Shown: piece by piece, positions 1 to 13,200 of the stretch
Numbering within the stretch: the stretch's first letter is position 1
Layout: every line of letters begins with the position of its first letter
Origin: Bradysia coprophila
Taxonomy: Eukaryota; Arthropoda; Insecta; Diptera; Sciaridae
Direction: 5' to 3'
Length of the DNA stretch: 64,000 nt
Assembly: GCF_014529535.1 (NCBI RefSeq)
Contig: NW_023503409.1
Span: forward strand, 6,696,390-6,760,389
Position numbers and translations under genes: made by a program
The notes under the pieces: model-generated
Seen by the model: the letters and a program-made list of their open reading frames with translations, nothing else
What the model was told of the DNA's origin: nothing
The model's database searches: none

Positions 1-397
1 GTGAAGATGCTTTATTGAGATTATCTTTCGCCTCTTTATTCTTAAGAAGTAGTACATTCTCGACTTTTTGTTGTTCGAGAAAAGTAAAGTACATTGGAGC
101 ACATCTGGAAAATACGTCGATTCATTAGGAAGTCAGTGACGGTTATATTATTCAATGTGTCCTTAAATGTTCGAAGTGACACGATAGTCGCATCTTCTAA
201 CAAACTGTGATCCTCGATAATGTATTTATTTTCGTTAAATCCACGTTCAGGATCGCTATTTGCAAAGAAAGGAGTGTTTTCGCAAGTTGAGTCAGGTTCA
301 TACAGAAGTTCAAATTCATTGCCGCATAATTTTGCTGTTTTTACCGTTTTTAGTTTTTCAGTATTATTAAAATATTTCTTCGATAGTGTGAGCTCAT

Positions 398-484
398 TTT
401 AGGAATTTTAGGAGTTTTAGAAGATTTTAGGAGATTTTAGGAGGATTTGGTCCATTTTATGAATTTTATGAATTTTAGGAGGAG
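398..484. repeat. Degenerate TTTTAGGA-type short repeat
   Basis: About eight imperfect copies of an ATTTTAGGA/ATTTTATGA word follow one another. This is low-complexity sequence that inflates a nearby open frame; no function is implied. Confidence 0.6.
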
Positions 485-1746
485 TGGGAACTCTGTAGAT
501 GTAATGTTGGATTTCTTTAGTTATTTAGTGATATTTCTTGAAAGGGCTTGGAAAAGTGAACGAAAGTACGCCGTTCAGCCCAAAAAGATTAGGTCCATGT
601 CTTCAGGATCGCTCCCAGGACTTATTGAAACACGTGGTTTCTTAGTATCACATTTAGATTTATGGAATTATTCTAGCGATTTAAAATTAGATTTTAGTGG
701 GTTCAATAGCCTACTGTGATGAACTTTTGCATGTTCCCCACAAATACGCAAAGCGCAAGGTATATATTGCCTAAAGACCTTGGAAGTGGAAGTCTGGCTT
801 TCAGTTAAAATTAGTGTGGTGAACTTGTAGGACAATGTTGTGTGTATTCGATTTTTGTTAGCGATCAACTGAAATGCTATTATATTGTCAATTTGTTTTT
901 GTTTGGCAAAGTCCAAGTCACAAATTGTGTGTCGTATTCGTATTTTGCAGTATTAACTCGGCGAGGATTAGTTTGTTGAAAATTGGAAAATTTGGCGTGT
1001 AGGCTTACATCTTATGCGTTCTTATTGCCTTTTCCCGCATCTTCCTGTTTTCGTTGTATGAGTTAAAACACACCACACACACAATCCTAAGCGGTGACTC
1101 TTAGCACTAAAGCCTCCAAATTTGACACTTGTAATTCAGTGTTCATGCTAGTAGCAGTTCTGTGCAAACTGAGTATGTTTGGTCAAATAACAACTTTAGT
1201 TTTCGGTTCACATAATTTTAACATGAAAATTATCTGTTAACAGTCTTTGCACAGAGATAAAGACTAAAATTAAGATTAACAACCACCCCCACGAAAAGTG
1301 TGTAAAATTAGAACCATTAAAGCTTGGTACCTCTACAATTCGTCGTTATCTTGTGGTTTTAATTGTATTAAATAAAGATCAAAAAAGATTTAACTGAAGC
1401 TTTTTGTGTACATCACAGAGCTCGGATAATCATTGTAATTTTATTTGAAAAGGAATACCTAACCGTATTTTCGAACACAAATTTTATTCATATAAGACTC
1501 ACCGCACATTGAAATTTATAAATAACCTCAATCAACATTTATTCGCCTAATATACCACCATTATATTCTCTTTTATTTTACGTTCTACAGATAAATAGGT
1601 GGCGCAACTAGACGCAAAATTAAATGAAAATATCTTGTCTTGTCTTGTTATACGAAAGACTGGCTAAAAAAAACAAAAACAAAAATTGGAAGTGGGAACG
1701 AATGAGAGGTTTTCAACACGAGTCGGTTGCGAATTCTAGATTCGAA

Positions 1747-1778
1747 TTCGCTAAAAAATCTTTTTAGCATAAGTTAGG
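1747..1778 (+). repeat. Copy of dispersed 32-nt foldback arm
   Basis: This 32-nt stretch begins TTCGCT and ends TAAGTTAGG. It closely matches both arms of the hairpin at 37630-37713, and the match continues a few bases into the flank (GGAACAA). A small palindrome (GCGAATT...AATTCGC) lies immediately upstream. It is probably one end of a short non-autonomous element. Confidence 0.6.
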
Positions 1779-3482
1779 AACAAAGTTTTTCAATGGGAGA
1801 ATTTTTAGGTGTATAAAACGGCAAAAGATTTGTTGAAGTTGAAATTCAAAATTATCACAAGGTTGGTCGTTTTCGTTCAATTCAATTCATTCAATCAATC
1901 CCGTACTATGGAAAGTTTTACTTTTCAAGCAGGAGGGTATTTCCCTTTTCTGTCGACTTTGTTCTATTTAAGATAAAATGAGACCAGATCCGTAAATATT
2001 GTGCCAAGCAAATTTTTAAAATTTATAAAAAATGTTCCTGCTGAATAAATATGAGAGGCTCACCATATGTATTAAAATTGCACTGGATCGCGAAAAAAGT
2101 TTAGTTTTAAAATTGATTAGTCTTTTATGATCGTGTTTTGTGTTTTTCTATTTTTAATCGATCCATTTAGAGTTTTCGGGCAAAAAATTCTTCAACGCCT
2201 CTAAAATATTATCATTTATTTCATATCGCTCCTTAAAATCTAGTCCTTCATAATGACATTTTCTACTGTTTATTGATGTAAAGTTGAAATTTGAGTAAAA
2301 AATTGTGCTACTGCACAATTAACAGTTATCCACCTTACCGTAGAACGCATATAGTTTGAAGAACTGTCACACATTGACGTCCCTGATGACTGATGAGTTC
2401 CCCCAATGTGTCTGTTTTCATAATATAATTCGCAAGAATTATAGAAATGAACTGTGAAGGTCTTGAAGCTAGCGGGACGAAACGGTGTCTCTAGGTACTC
2501 TTGGGATAGAAGAGACTTGGACGACTTTTTGTTTTTGTTTTTCCTTACGTTTTTACGCGGATTTGACTGTATTTGGACTTAGAATTTGGCCCTTTTATCG
2601 TCCTTTTTGTTGCTATGCTTAGCTAGGACGAAGTTTTGAATGTGATGGAAGTGTGATGAACTTTGAGTTGGAGCTTTAAGCGAACTGAAACTGACGCTGA
2701 GACTTTGAATGAACGGTGGATCGATGGACAAAATTTCATTTCTTGCACAGATAATCCGTAGACCCTCTAAACCCCTGTGCATCTTTCTTAAGACGACAGG
2801 TAAAAAAGTCCATTCTCATTGTGAGATGTATCAGAGATTGTTTTAACTGTATTTCTATATAAAGATATGGTATTGGGTCCACGAAGACATAGAAAAGACG
2901 AGAAGACGATTGCTTTGTGGATTGGTAGAAAAGACGATTGCTTCATGGATCGGCAAGTTATGATTCACTTTAGGTTATACTCTTCAATGAGTATATAGAA
3001 GAGAAACGGGCAAGACAGGTTTAGTCCCAAATACCATAGCATCTGAACCAAGCAGTAGAACAGATTTTCCAAGAGAGGCCTGCGTATGCAACCCTACTAT
3101 GTTGTTATTATAAAAGATCAGAGTTGCCGGTGTACTATATTTTGGACACACATGCTCTAGTTGTTGGCAGTGTTTTGGTGTCGATAAATAAATGTTTCAT
3201 CTAATTGTTTAATGACAGATTATTCGTTTAAAATCATTTTTCAATATATTTCGTTTGAGGAAAATCAGTTTTCCCGCTCTCTCAATTCGCCTAGTAAAAT
3301 CTACAAAACCTTCAAAGACAGAATTTTGTAAGGAAGCTAAAAGATGTCAGGTCTGTCAGGTTTCAACACAGTTGACTTTTGAAGACTCCATTTCCCTTCA
3401 TTAGATTTTTGAAATAGATGGTTTTCACTGCCACACTCTTTTTAGTTCAGTCAATGTACCTCTATTCTAGTAAGAGTGGTGC

Positions 3483-3575
3483 TCTAAATAGAGTACTGAA
3501 ATTTGACAGTGTATCACACAACTGTATAACACTGTAAAAAATCATTTCATACAAAACAGTACTCTATTTGGCAGA
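3483..3575. repeat. Short inverted repeat (hairpin)
   Basis: AAATAGAGTACTG on the left is matched perfectly by CAGTACTCTATTT on the right, and an inner pair ACAGTGT/ACACTGT lies between them, so the stretch can fold into a two-segment hairpin of about 90 nt. It could be a small foldback MITE or a transcribed hairpin. Confidence 0.55.
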
Positions 3576-4287
3576 TGTCGACTATGAACTGTTTTACTGG
3601 TTCAGTGCAATTATCTTCCAACAAATTACCAAGCTGAGATCGTGTCGTAGACATATAAAAAGACCAGCTCTCTAGCAACCGCACACAAATCGTTTACAAT
3701 ATTAGGAAGCCAAGAATCGATATGAGTAAACACTTCTAAAATTATGAAATTCCGAATTTTGGCCTCCTAATTTTGTAAATAATGTGTGTACTAGCACTGT
3801 CCCAACACATTGTTTTCATCAAACTATAATATAATTTGTTCTATTTGCTTTTATTTTTTGCAGTTTGCATTTAAATTCATTTTGCATTTAAATTGGTTTT
3901 AAAAGACAACGCGAAGCACACAAACCAAGTACCTATAGTTTAATTATTCAGGTGAATCAATCGAAAACGAGACATTTTTATCTGACATTATTGGTTCTGT
4001 AACACGCTTTAAGCTCAACAGCGTCACGAAAAGAAAATTCATGAAAAGTAAATACAATTTTAAAAATATTAAATACATTCACAACACACGTTTGACGAGT
4101 GTTTGTGCTTCCTAACAGGCCAACTGAATACCCCAATTTCAGAAAAAAATTTGTCGCGAGAAAAGTTAATAAATACGCGAAACATCTGCGATATTTTTTC
4201 ATTTAGAGTGTGATCGTAGCTCAGAAAAAACGATCAATTTAGTGGTTTTTTTGGGACAGACAGTAACCTTTATAAGAAGCAACTAAA

Positions 4288-7200
4288 ATGTTGCGCACGT
4301 TGTTCATGATAGCTGTGGTAGCATGTCTAGCCAAAATCAGCATTTGGTGAGTAAACCTAAGATTATTGTTTTAAAATGATTTTTGTGCCTATTTTGGGTC
4401 TATTTTCAAATGAATGATCTAAACATTTTTTTTTTTGAGAGATGAGCTTGAGCCCACAGGAACTGAATGAATTGAGAACAACTAAAAGTTTATATTTTTC
4501 ACCTCCGATTAATATTTCTGTCTCCTCATCAGAAAATAGGCAAAATGAAAGGTGAAGGTGGCATAATCGAAAAGTTTCGCGATTTGTGTAACATTGCCTT
4601 TCTTACTACTCAAATAATTAATTTGAGGCTACTCTGAAGTCTGTGAAGTGTTTCTTTTTGTTTTAAAAAGCTCTTGAACTCCAGTTTGTGCAGTGGAGTC
4701 TTACAATTCAAAAAATCAATTCAATATTTCTATTCTGCAAGAAATGTTTGATTGTCAGTTTTAGGCAGTGAGTATACATAGCTAAGCTAAGGTAATGTAG
4801 TTACCAATTTTTATCAGTTCTTTAAAAATACGTTTAACACAAAATAAGTAGAAGGCTCGACAATATTACACTGGTTGTTTGGAAATAATTGGAGCAAAGA
4901 TTCTTGTGGTGTTTTTGCCGTCTCAGAAAAATCGAAAAATTAAACTTAATCGATGGATTTTGCCACGTCTAAAATATGGGTTCCATATAATGCGCAATAA
5001 GTCTAAATAGGTATTAATATTGAATGTGGAACTGAAAGCTGACTTTCCTATTTGCACAACTGGTCATATAGTACGTGTGAGACAGGGAAACATATTGCTG
5101 ACTTAAATTAGTCTTATTTGTTTAACAGCCTGATGATAGAAAATCAACATAAAAGATGAAAATGAAATGAACGTTAGAATACAAATATTGCAAAAAAAAA
5201 ATGTTCACGAGTACGACCAACTGTTCACATAAGGCTGCAAATTAAAAAATTAAAAAAAAATGTTTTATGAAGACTCTTTTGATTGTGTCTGGTACGAACT
5301 TGAACTAATTAAATTTAAATTTCAGTCGCTATACCATTGTTGGTCCATCATACATTCAATCGGATTCAACTTATTCCGTGTCTATATTATCCGAGAATGA
5401 TCTTCCAATGTCAGTTTCACTCGAAATTCAAAATGATAAAGGTTTTTCCACTTCGGAATCCGTTACAGTACAACCTCAATCCAGTGCTATAGTGAACTTT
5501 ATTGTAAGTATCTGGAACGGTCTTTCGATATTGCCGAGAGAGTACAAACTTTGACTAACCAATGGTTAATCAAAAAAGAGTTCGTACCCCTCGAGTATTG
5601 CATTCGATTTACAATTAATGTTATCAATTTAGTTGGGGTCACTCGATGCAGGTCAATACAAAATCATCGCCACTGGCCAAAATTTCGTAAATGAAACGGA
5701 AGCTGTACTAACTTTCCAAACGAAAACTATATCAGTTTTTATCCAAACCGACAAGGCAATGTACAAGCCTGGTGATAAAGTTAAATTCCGAATCATTATT
5801 GTCGATAAAGACTTAAATCCGGCTTCAATCAAAAATATGGACATTTACATCACCGTAAGTTGATTCGTCTTCCATAGCTATAACGCACAGACCAAGTCAT
5901 AACGACCAATTCTAAACTTTCAATTCTACATAGGATGGCAACCAAAATCGAATCGAGCAATGGCTTGGTGCATCTATATCTATGGGTGTATATGTGGGTG
6001 AGCTTCAATTGGGTACGACACCTTGTCTCGGTAATTGGAAAATAAATGTCGATGTGGACAACGAGGTTAGAAAACTTCAACTTCAACTTCATCAGCAGTA
6101 AAATCTAATTCGATTTTTTTTCACCTAAAGTCATCAGTGAAAGAATTCGAAGTCGCCGAGTATGTTCTACCCAAATTTGAAGTAACCGTCACAGCTCCGA
6201 AAGACGCTACTTATTCAGATGGTACACTGAGAATAACAGCAAAAGTCCTTTACACATATGGCCAACCCGTGAAAGGTGTGGCTCAAGTCACTGTTTCTCG
6301 TAACAATTACTGGGATCCAACGCCACAACCTGCAATTGCTCAGAAACAAATTGATATTGACGGAACTGCCACGGCCGAATTCCAAATCGTTTCGGAATTG
6401 AAACTTAGTCCAGATAATTGGCAAGACGATTTAAAAGTAACGGTTTCGGTCACAGAAGCCCTAACAGGTCCGACTGAATTCGATTTGTGAAGAGACTCTT
6501 AAAATTAACTTCGGTTTATTGTTCTTAGGAGTTGTATTGGAAGGCTCGACCACAGCAACGATTCGGAAAAGTAAATTTACCGTCAACAATCTCAACAACG
6601 ACAACAGCTATGTGCCAGGACCTTACACGTTGTCTGTAAGTATCGGTAAAAGTATATGAGGAACAGTTGCCACGGGCATTTGCTTATCAAATTGTTATGG
6701 CTTTGATCAGAACGTTTCATGGGATTCATGAACTTAACAAACTTTTGTGCATTTTATAGCTCCAATTTTCTTACTTCGATGGAAGTCCATACTTGGATGA
6801 TATCAATACCATACAGGTCAGCTATAGCAACAATTGGGACAAAACTGGTTTAGTTGATCTCGGAACGGGTAAAATTGGTGCTAACGGAGTAGCTAATATT
6901 GCATTAAATTTGCCGGACATAGAAAATGGATTCTACATTTTCGTAAGTTTATCTCGAGTCATCTATGAAATCATCGAGGAGTGCAGTGAATTGATCGCTC
7001 AAACTGATTACAACGTTAGCCATCCACACTAACATTGAGATCTTTCACAGATTAAATACCTTGACTACTTCGAAAGTGTTGGATACTACCAGAAAGCACA
7101 GCCTTCGCAACCAACAACAGACGACCGTTCCCTTACCGTCCAGCTCCTCTCGAAAGAGTATGTCCATGTCCACGTTGTTAATCCAACAAATGATTTCATT

Positions 7201-10200
7201 TCCAAATTTTATCTTAATTTTCAGCACTAAAATTGATGACACAATCTCCGTCGAAGTGTCCTCTGCAAATACTCTATCGTCAGTCTACTATCTCTTGTCA
7301 GCACGTGGAAACTTACTTCTCTCGCAAACGGTACAGGTGGCCAACCAAACGAGTGTCGTTATAACATTCCAAGCATCTTTTGCTATGGTACCCACAGCCC
7401 AATTCGTTGCCTACTATATATCATCTGCGGGCGACATTATCGCAGGCAGAACCGAAATAACAGTGAATGGTTTGAACAATTTTGTAAGATTTGCTCATAG
7501 TCATGTCCATGCACCTGATGTAGTTTCATTAAAATATTCTCTGAAAAGGTAACGATTGAGACGTCAGACTCTGAGAAGCAACCAGGCGAAAATGTTGGAA
7601 TTACAATCTCGACCAAACCGTCATCTTTTGTTTGCTTACTTGCTGTCGATCAGAGTGTCATCCTATTGAAATCAGGTACGACATTACCACCAGGCTCGTA
7701 AAAGTGGATCTGTTCAATGTTTTATATGGATTTGTTAGGCAATGACATTCAACAATCTGAGGCACGGACTGAGTTGGGCAAGTATAATACGGTTAGCTAC
7801 GATGACGGTCCAATATTTGGCGGTGGTCCCATTTTCGGAGGTCCTGTCTTAATGGCTGAACCTGTAGCACTGGAAGCTGTAGACGTAGCACCAGAAGAAG
7901 CTCCGCCTGCAGAATCACGAAAGAAAAGATCTATTTGGTGGCCAGGTGGTGGAGGAAGCCGACAAAATTTTGGCGTAAGTTCTTGTTTACGTTGTATTGG
8001 AACAATACTACGGGCAACTAAAATTTCGGAAGTTCAGACCACTTTTTAAATTTATTTCCGGTCGAAGAGGAAGATCTGTTTTTTCATTTTGTCATTTTTA
8101 AACTAAAATCTCGGAATGACCACAAACTAACAACCAGTTGTGGTTGTTATTTCATCGAATAACATTTAACACACAAAATTTAATTTAATTTTTATCTACA
8201 GGCCGCAGGACTTGTCGTTATTGCAACAGATTGCAACCCAGATCCACCAAGTAAGTAATACGTAGACTATTGATAACAAATTAGAGGCCCGATTTAGTAT
8301 TTATTTTAAGCTTCGGAGGAGCCGCTTTCAGTCTTTTATTGGTCCCATTGGACCACTACGATAAAAAATCCGTAGAGCTCTGCATAGTGTAACATAGTGA
8401 TCTAAGTAAAACATAAGATAAAACTGATGAGAAACAAGGAACTCGGAAAATGTCAACCTGAAGCTCAGATTATCTGAATCTGATAGAATTGGACCTGAAT
8501 TGAAAAATTGTATCTAAATTTACCTAAAATCTGACAATCTTAGATGTCATCAGATAAATCAGGTGAAGTTTCTGATTCAAATATTCTCAGGTCGACCTGA
8601 AATTGAGGTTCATATGAAGGAATACCTGATCTGAGTCTCAAATTTGTTTCAAATCAATTCAGTATGGAAATTTTCCATTGGAAAAGGAATAGCAGTTTGA
8701 GTCACTACTAATTGATCCAAATTGCCTTTCTTATTATGGACGGACCTTAGAGGAATCATAATTACTCTAAGCGACGGACACCGTTGAAGAGCTAGAAAGT
8801 TTTTAGAGTTTTATGATTTTTCCTGGTACATGGCGTGCATTATTAACGTAACAAAAAATATGTATGCGATGTGTTACCCTCTGAATTTCTAGAGGTCTCT
8901 AATGAAAGCACTAAATATCGGGAAGAAAGTGTTAACCTATCACATACGACTATTCATCTGTTATCGATAATGACGACAAAAATAATGACAAGCTCCGTGT
9001 AATCATTTATATAACAAAATGTATGTTAAAAAATGAAGTACAAGATTTGACATCAACCGATTAAAAATACTTTGATCGATTGACGTAATAGATCCGAGAA
9101 TAATACTGGTCATATGCTTGCCGTCTGTAACAGTTTAAAACAATAGGAAAGCCTTCAAGTATTTTGAAGACTATCCACGCGAATAAAAATATTTTACCAG
9201 TTTACTATCCTCGGTTCGAATTGGCGAACTCTGCTGGAGGTCCAATAACGTCAACGGCTATGCCACCAATGGCAACTGAAGCTCCCCAAACAGGATCAGA
9301 ATCAACATCTATTGTTCGAAAATACTTCCCAGAAACATGGATTTGGGATTGTGATACTGTTAGGTTTGTTTCGAATTTCCTTCCTGTACGACCAATGTCT
9401 TGGGTCAAGAAAAAAAAACCTGCAACCTGCAATGGTCTATTGTCACTAATGTTAATAATATAACCTCTCCACAACAATTAACAATATAATCGAAATGGTG
9501 CTGTAAATAACATTTTTTTGTAATGCGTTAATGTATCTTTATGTATACCTTACAAACTCCGCGCTCTTTTGAAATGGTGAATGAAATCCTAAAATTTATT
9601 TCATAAATTAAAAACACGATTTCAGTATATCCAATATTTCGTAAGGGTGGCCTTGCCATGGCGACGGTTGAAAAGGCTGTTGTCCCTGCGGCACCCGGAA
9701 TGTCAGCACCTAATATCGAAACGGCAGTTAGAAAATATTTCCCAGAAACATGGATTTGGGATTGTAGTGATGCAAGGTTTGTTTTTCATGCAGATCGTGT
9801 TGTTGCACTATTCTTTTACTTTCGGTTAAGGAATGCATCGGTACTAGAGAAAGGATTGGGTCAAGTTTTTCGTTTGTCGCTTTCGCTTAGTTATTTGCTT
9901 AAAAGGCGTTTCATCAATATTAAGTCGAGGTGAACAGTTTAAGAATTTCGAGTGGCAGCTCTTCTCTGTTTGTAATTGTTAACATATGAGTTATGAAATT
10001 GAGGGGTGTAAATGAGTATAACGCACGCTAAGTCTCGCAATCAGTTTGACGAATGGAAAAACTATTGAATTATTGCTATCGCCACGAGTCACGACGTAAA
10101 TGTTCCACTATATAAGAATACCTGTAACTTGTGGCGTCTTCTTTTGTGACTACGTCATTTTACTATTAGATACGTAGCTGAATTCATCATTACTGGGGAC

Positions 10201-13200
10201 CTAATCGATGATGTTGTTTTCTTAAAAGATTGTATCCTCGAAAATATTTTCTGGTACTCCTTTTGCGCGTGATATTTTTCTGATCTCCTTTTTCCGTATC
10301 TTTACGACCTTACTGCTGTTCAAAACAAATTCCATAAATGAATCACGCAATCAATGGATTCGCATAAAAAAGCTTAGTTGATCAAAATATGGTCCTTGCT
10401 CTCTGAATATGACTTTTTCGTCGAGCTATGAAAGAATACAAACAGAGGACGAATAATAATCTATCGATCCAGCCAGCCAACTTCAAGGAAACTTGATATC
10501 GATCTATGACTAATGTAACAACGAAACGCTTTTCATCAGTTTTTTATCCAATGATGATGATGGCAAATGCAGTAGGAGGTGCTGGAGGTGGAATGGTAAC
10601 ATCGTCCACAGGTTCGGGACAAACGACGACTGTTCGGAAAATTTTTCCAGAGACATGGATTTGGTACTGCGATACAGCTAGGTTTGTGGAGTTGCCACAT
10701 TAGAATTTGTTTGTTACTAACTTACTAATTGATTTCTACAAGTTTTAAAGAGGTATGTTCGTTGATAGTCCTACGACACAATACCAAAGTTAATTATCAG
10801 ATATCATCGCTTGATTTTTCCATTCGTTGTTTCAGTGTGATCTGTCTGATATATTTCGACCAAAATGTTTTTATTTCGACAAAAAACGTGTAGACTACCA
10901 AAAACGTAAATTTTTATTAATTTACAGTTTATTATCGTTTCAACGACATGGTTGCATTTGATGGAGCGCCTGTAGCAGAAGCTATGAGCGGAGGATCATC
11001 CGTCTCACAGTTATCTCCAGCTGTTCGAAAATTTTTCCCTGAAACCTGGATATGGGACTGTTCCGACTCGGGGTTTGTTTTCAGACTATTGTTCTTTGTG
11101 ATTTGCTTCTTTCGTGTCATTTTCACATCTCAGACATTTACATTGGACATTTAGGAGTAAGGAAAGTTCTGAAAATTTTAGAAATAGTTTGACCCTGAGA
11201 TTGGGAAAGAGATCTGCTTGCCCTTAGTTAGTCGTAAATTATAGATAAGGTGATGCCCGCAGTGCCCGAAAGACGTTTTCGAGCCAGAGCGGCCCTGGAT
11301 GGTTCTATATCGCATATTCTCGGAAAAAGATGTAAAAGATGAAATTTTTATTGTTTTTAGTCTATTACCCATGGTTTGATATGCCTATGGCAGCTATGGC
11401 AGGAGGGGCTGCTCCAGTTCCAGAAATGGCAATGGCATCAGGAGCACCATCACCTGCGTCACCTGCAGTTCGAAAATATTTTCCAGAGACATGGATTTGG
11501 GAATGTTCCAATTCTGGGTTTGTTTTTCTTCGCTGAGTTGTATTTTTTGATGTGTAACTTGTGTCGCTGACTGTCGTATCTAATCCTCTCGATCCTCGAC
11601 TGATCAATTTATGTAATTTAAGTCAATCAAATGAAACTGTGTCCTTGAACTAATGAGGAAAAAGGGATATTTCGATGATAGTTAGACAAGAAATAATCAT
11701 TGTACCAATCTCAGGTTTTAACTCATGAATTGTTAGAGTAAAATTTTGAAAGATTGTTAGTCTAATTTCTCCTCCTAGTCATAGTCGATAATCATTCCAT
11801 CAAATGTTGTTCACTAACTTTCCTCGCTTCTAACTTAAGAGACCGTGTGGAAACATTTTTGTATGTAACCCTCTCATCAATACGTTCGTCGCATAAATGT
11901 TTTGTTATCAAATTCTTCTTTGTTCTTGTGTTGGTGAATGGATATAATGGATATATCAGACTCAGATTCTTTAACTTTTTGGATTACATTTCATAGTTCT
12001 GGAAGCATAACTCGTAACGAAAAGGCACCGGACACTATAACTTCATGGTATTTGACTGGATTTGCGACTAACAACCAATATGGTCTTGGCATAACGGAAG
12101 ACAAAACCGTGTTCAAAGTATTCAAGAATTTCTTCATTTCTCTAAATTTACCTTACTCCGTTAAACGAGGCGAAGCTGTCCTATTGCAAATCGTTATTTT
12201 CAACTATCTACCGCAAAAGGTTACCACCAAAGTAACGCTGGATAATTCGTTGCAACAATTCGAATTCGTTGATCCAGAAAGACAAGCATATAGAGATAAA
12301 GGATGTCCATTACGTGAGATTAAATTTACTGGAACAATGCACAGCCAATCCCTGATACCAATAAAAATGTCTTCTCTTCACAGCAATCGAAAAGTCTCGC
12401 TCAAAGAAGATTACTGTTAACTCAAACGACGGCGTATCTCTCTCATTTTTGGTGACCCCATTGACTATTGGAGAGATGTTAGTCAAAGTGACCGCAATAT
12501 CAGATTTAGCTGGCGATGCCATCGAATATCCATTGCTTGTGGTAGCCGAAGGCGTCACACAATACAAAAACAAAGCTCAATTTGTTGATCTTAGAAGCTC
12601 CAACAAATTCACCGCTGACTTAACGGTCGATATACCGAAGAATGTTGTTCCAGACTCTACTCAAGTGGAAGTTTCAGCAATCGGTAATTTAACTTTAAAT
12701 TCTCCGAACAATTTCCACTTTTTCACTGCGAATTATGTACACATTACAGGCGATGTCTTGGGCACAGCTCTGCAGAACATTGACAGTCTCATCCAAATGC
12801 CATCAGGCTGTGGAGAACAGACAATGTTAGGTAGATTTATCGTGCAATTTCGCGTTAGGTTAATTTATTAACTTCGTCTGTTGCCCATTGTCGAAATATA
12901 GGTCTAGCTCCAGATGTTGTGATTTACTATTATTTGGAGAAGGCCGGTCTCTTGACTGCTGCATTAAAACTGAAATTGCTGAATTACATGAATCAGGGCA
13001 TTCAAAATGAGTTAAGCTACGCACACAGTGACCATTCCTTCAGCGCTTTTGGAAATTCCGATAAATCTGGAAGCTCGTGGTTGACTGCCTTTGTTTGCAG
13101 AATCTTTATACAGGCCAAACAGTTCACTGCAGTCGACGATAACGTAATAACAAATGCCTTAACATGGCTAGCAGGTCAACAAGTAGGGAAATCGATGCAC

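Larger units (their letters stand above)
1..4287. other. Gene-poor upstream region
   Basis: I see no convincing coding gene here. Open frames at 447-719 (+), 668-916 (-), 2579-2782 (-) and 3978-4202 (-) resemble no family I know and lack splice context. The stretch holds a degenerate TTTTAGGA-rich run (about 398-484), a copy of a dispersed 32-nt repeat (1747-1778), a small direct repeat around AGAAAAGACGATTGCTT (about 2890-2956) and a hairpin-forming inverted repeat (3483-3575). The last few hundred bases before 4288 should contain the Tep promoter and 5' UTR; TTTATAAG at about 4269 is the only TATA-like string near the start codon, and I cannot place the transcription start. Confidence 0.6.

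Noticed and set aside
668-916. Minus-strand 82-residue frame with CALRICGEH
   Set aside because: It briefly recalled a zinc-binding motif, but the Cys/His spacing is incomplete and there is no splice or start context.
3061-3230. Possible solo LTR (TATTATAAAAG followed by AATAAATG)
   Set aside because: No matching ends or target duplication could be found, so the TATA and poly(A)-like words may be chance in AT-rich DNA.
11938-11996. Sixth Tep cassette just before exon 13
   Set aside because: The upstream part of that open frame lacks the RKxFPETWIW block and an acceptor of its own; it is intron.
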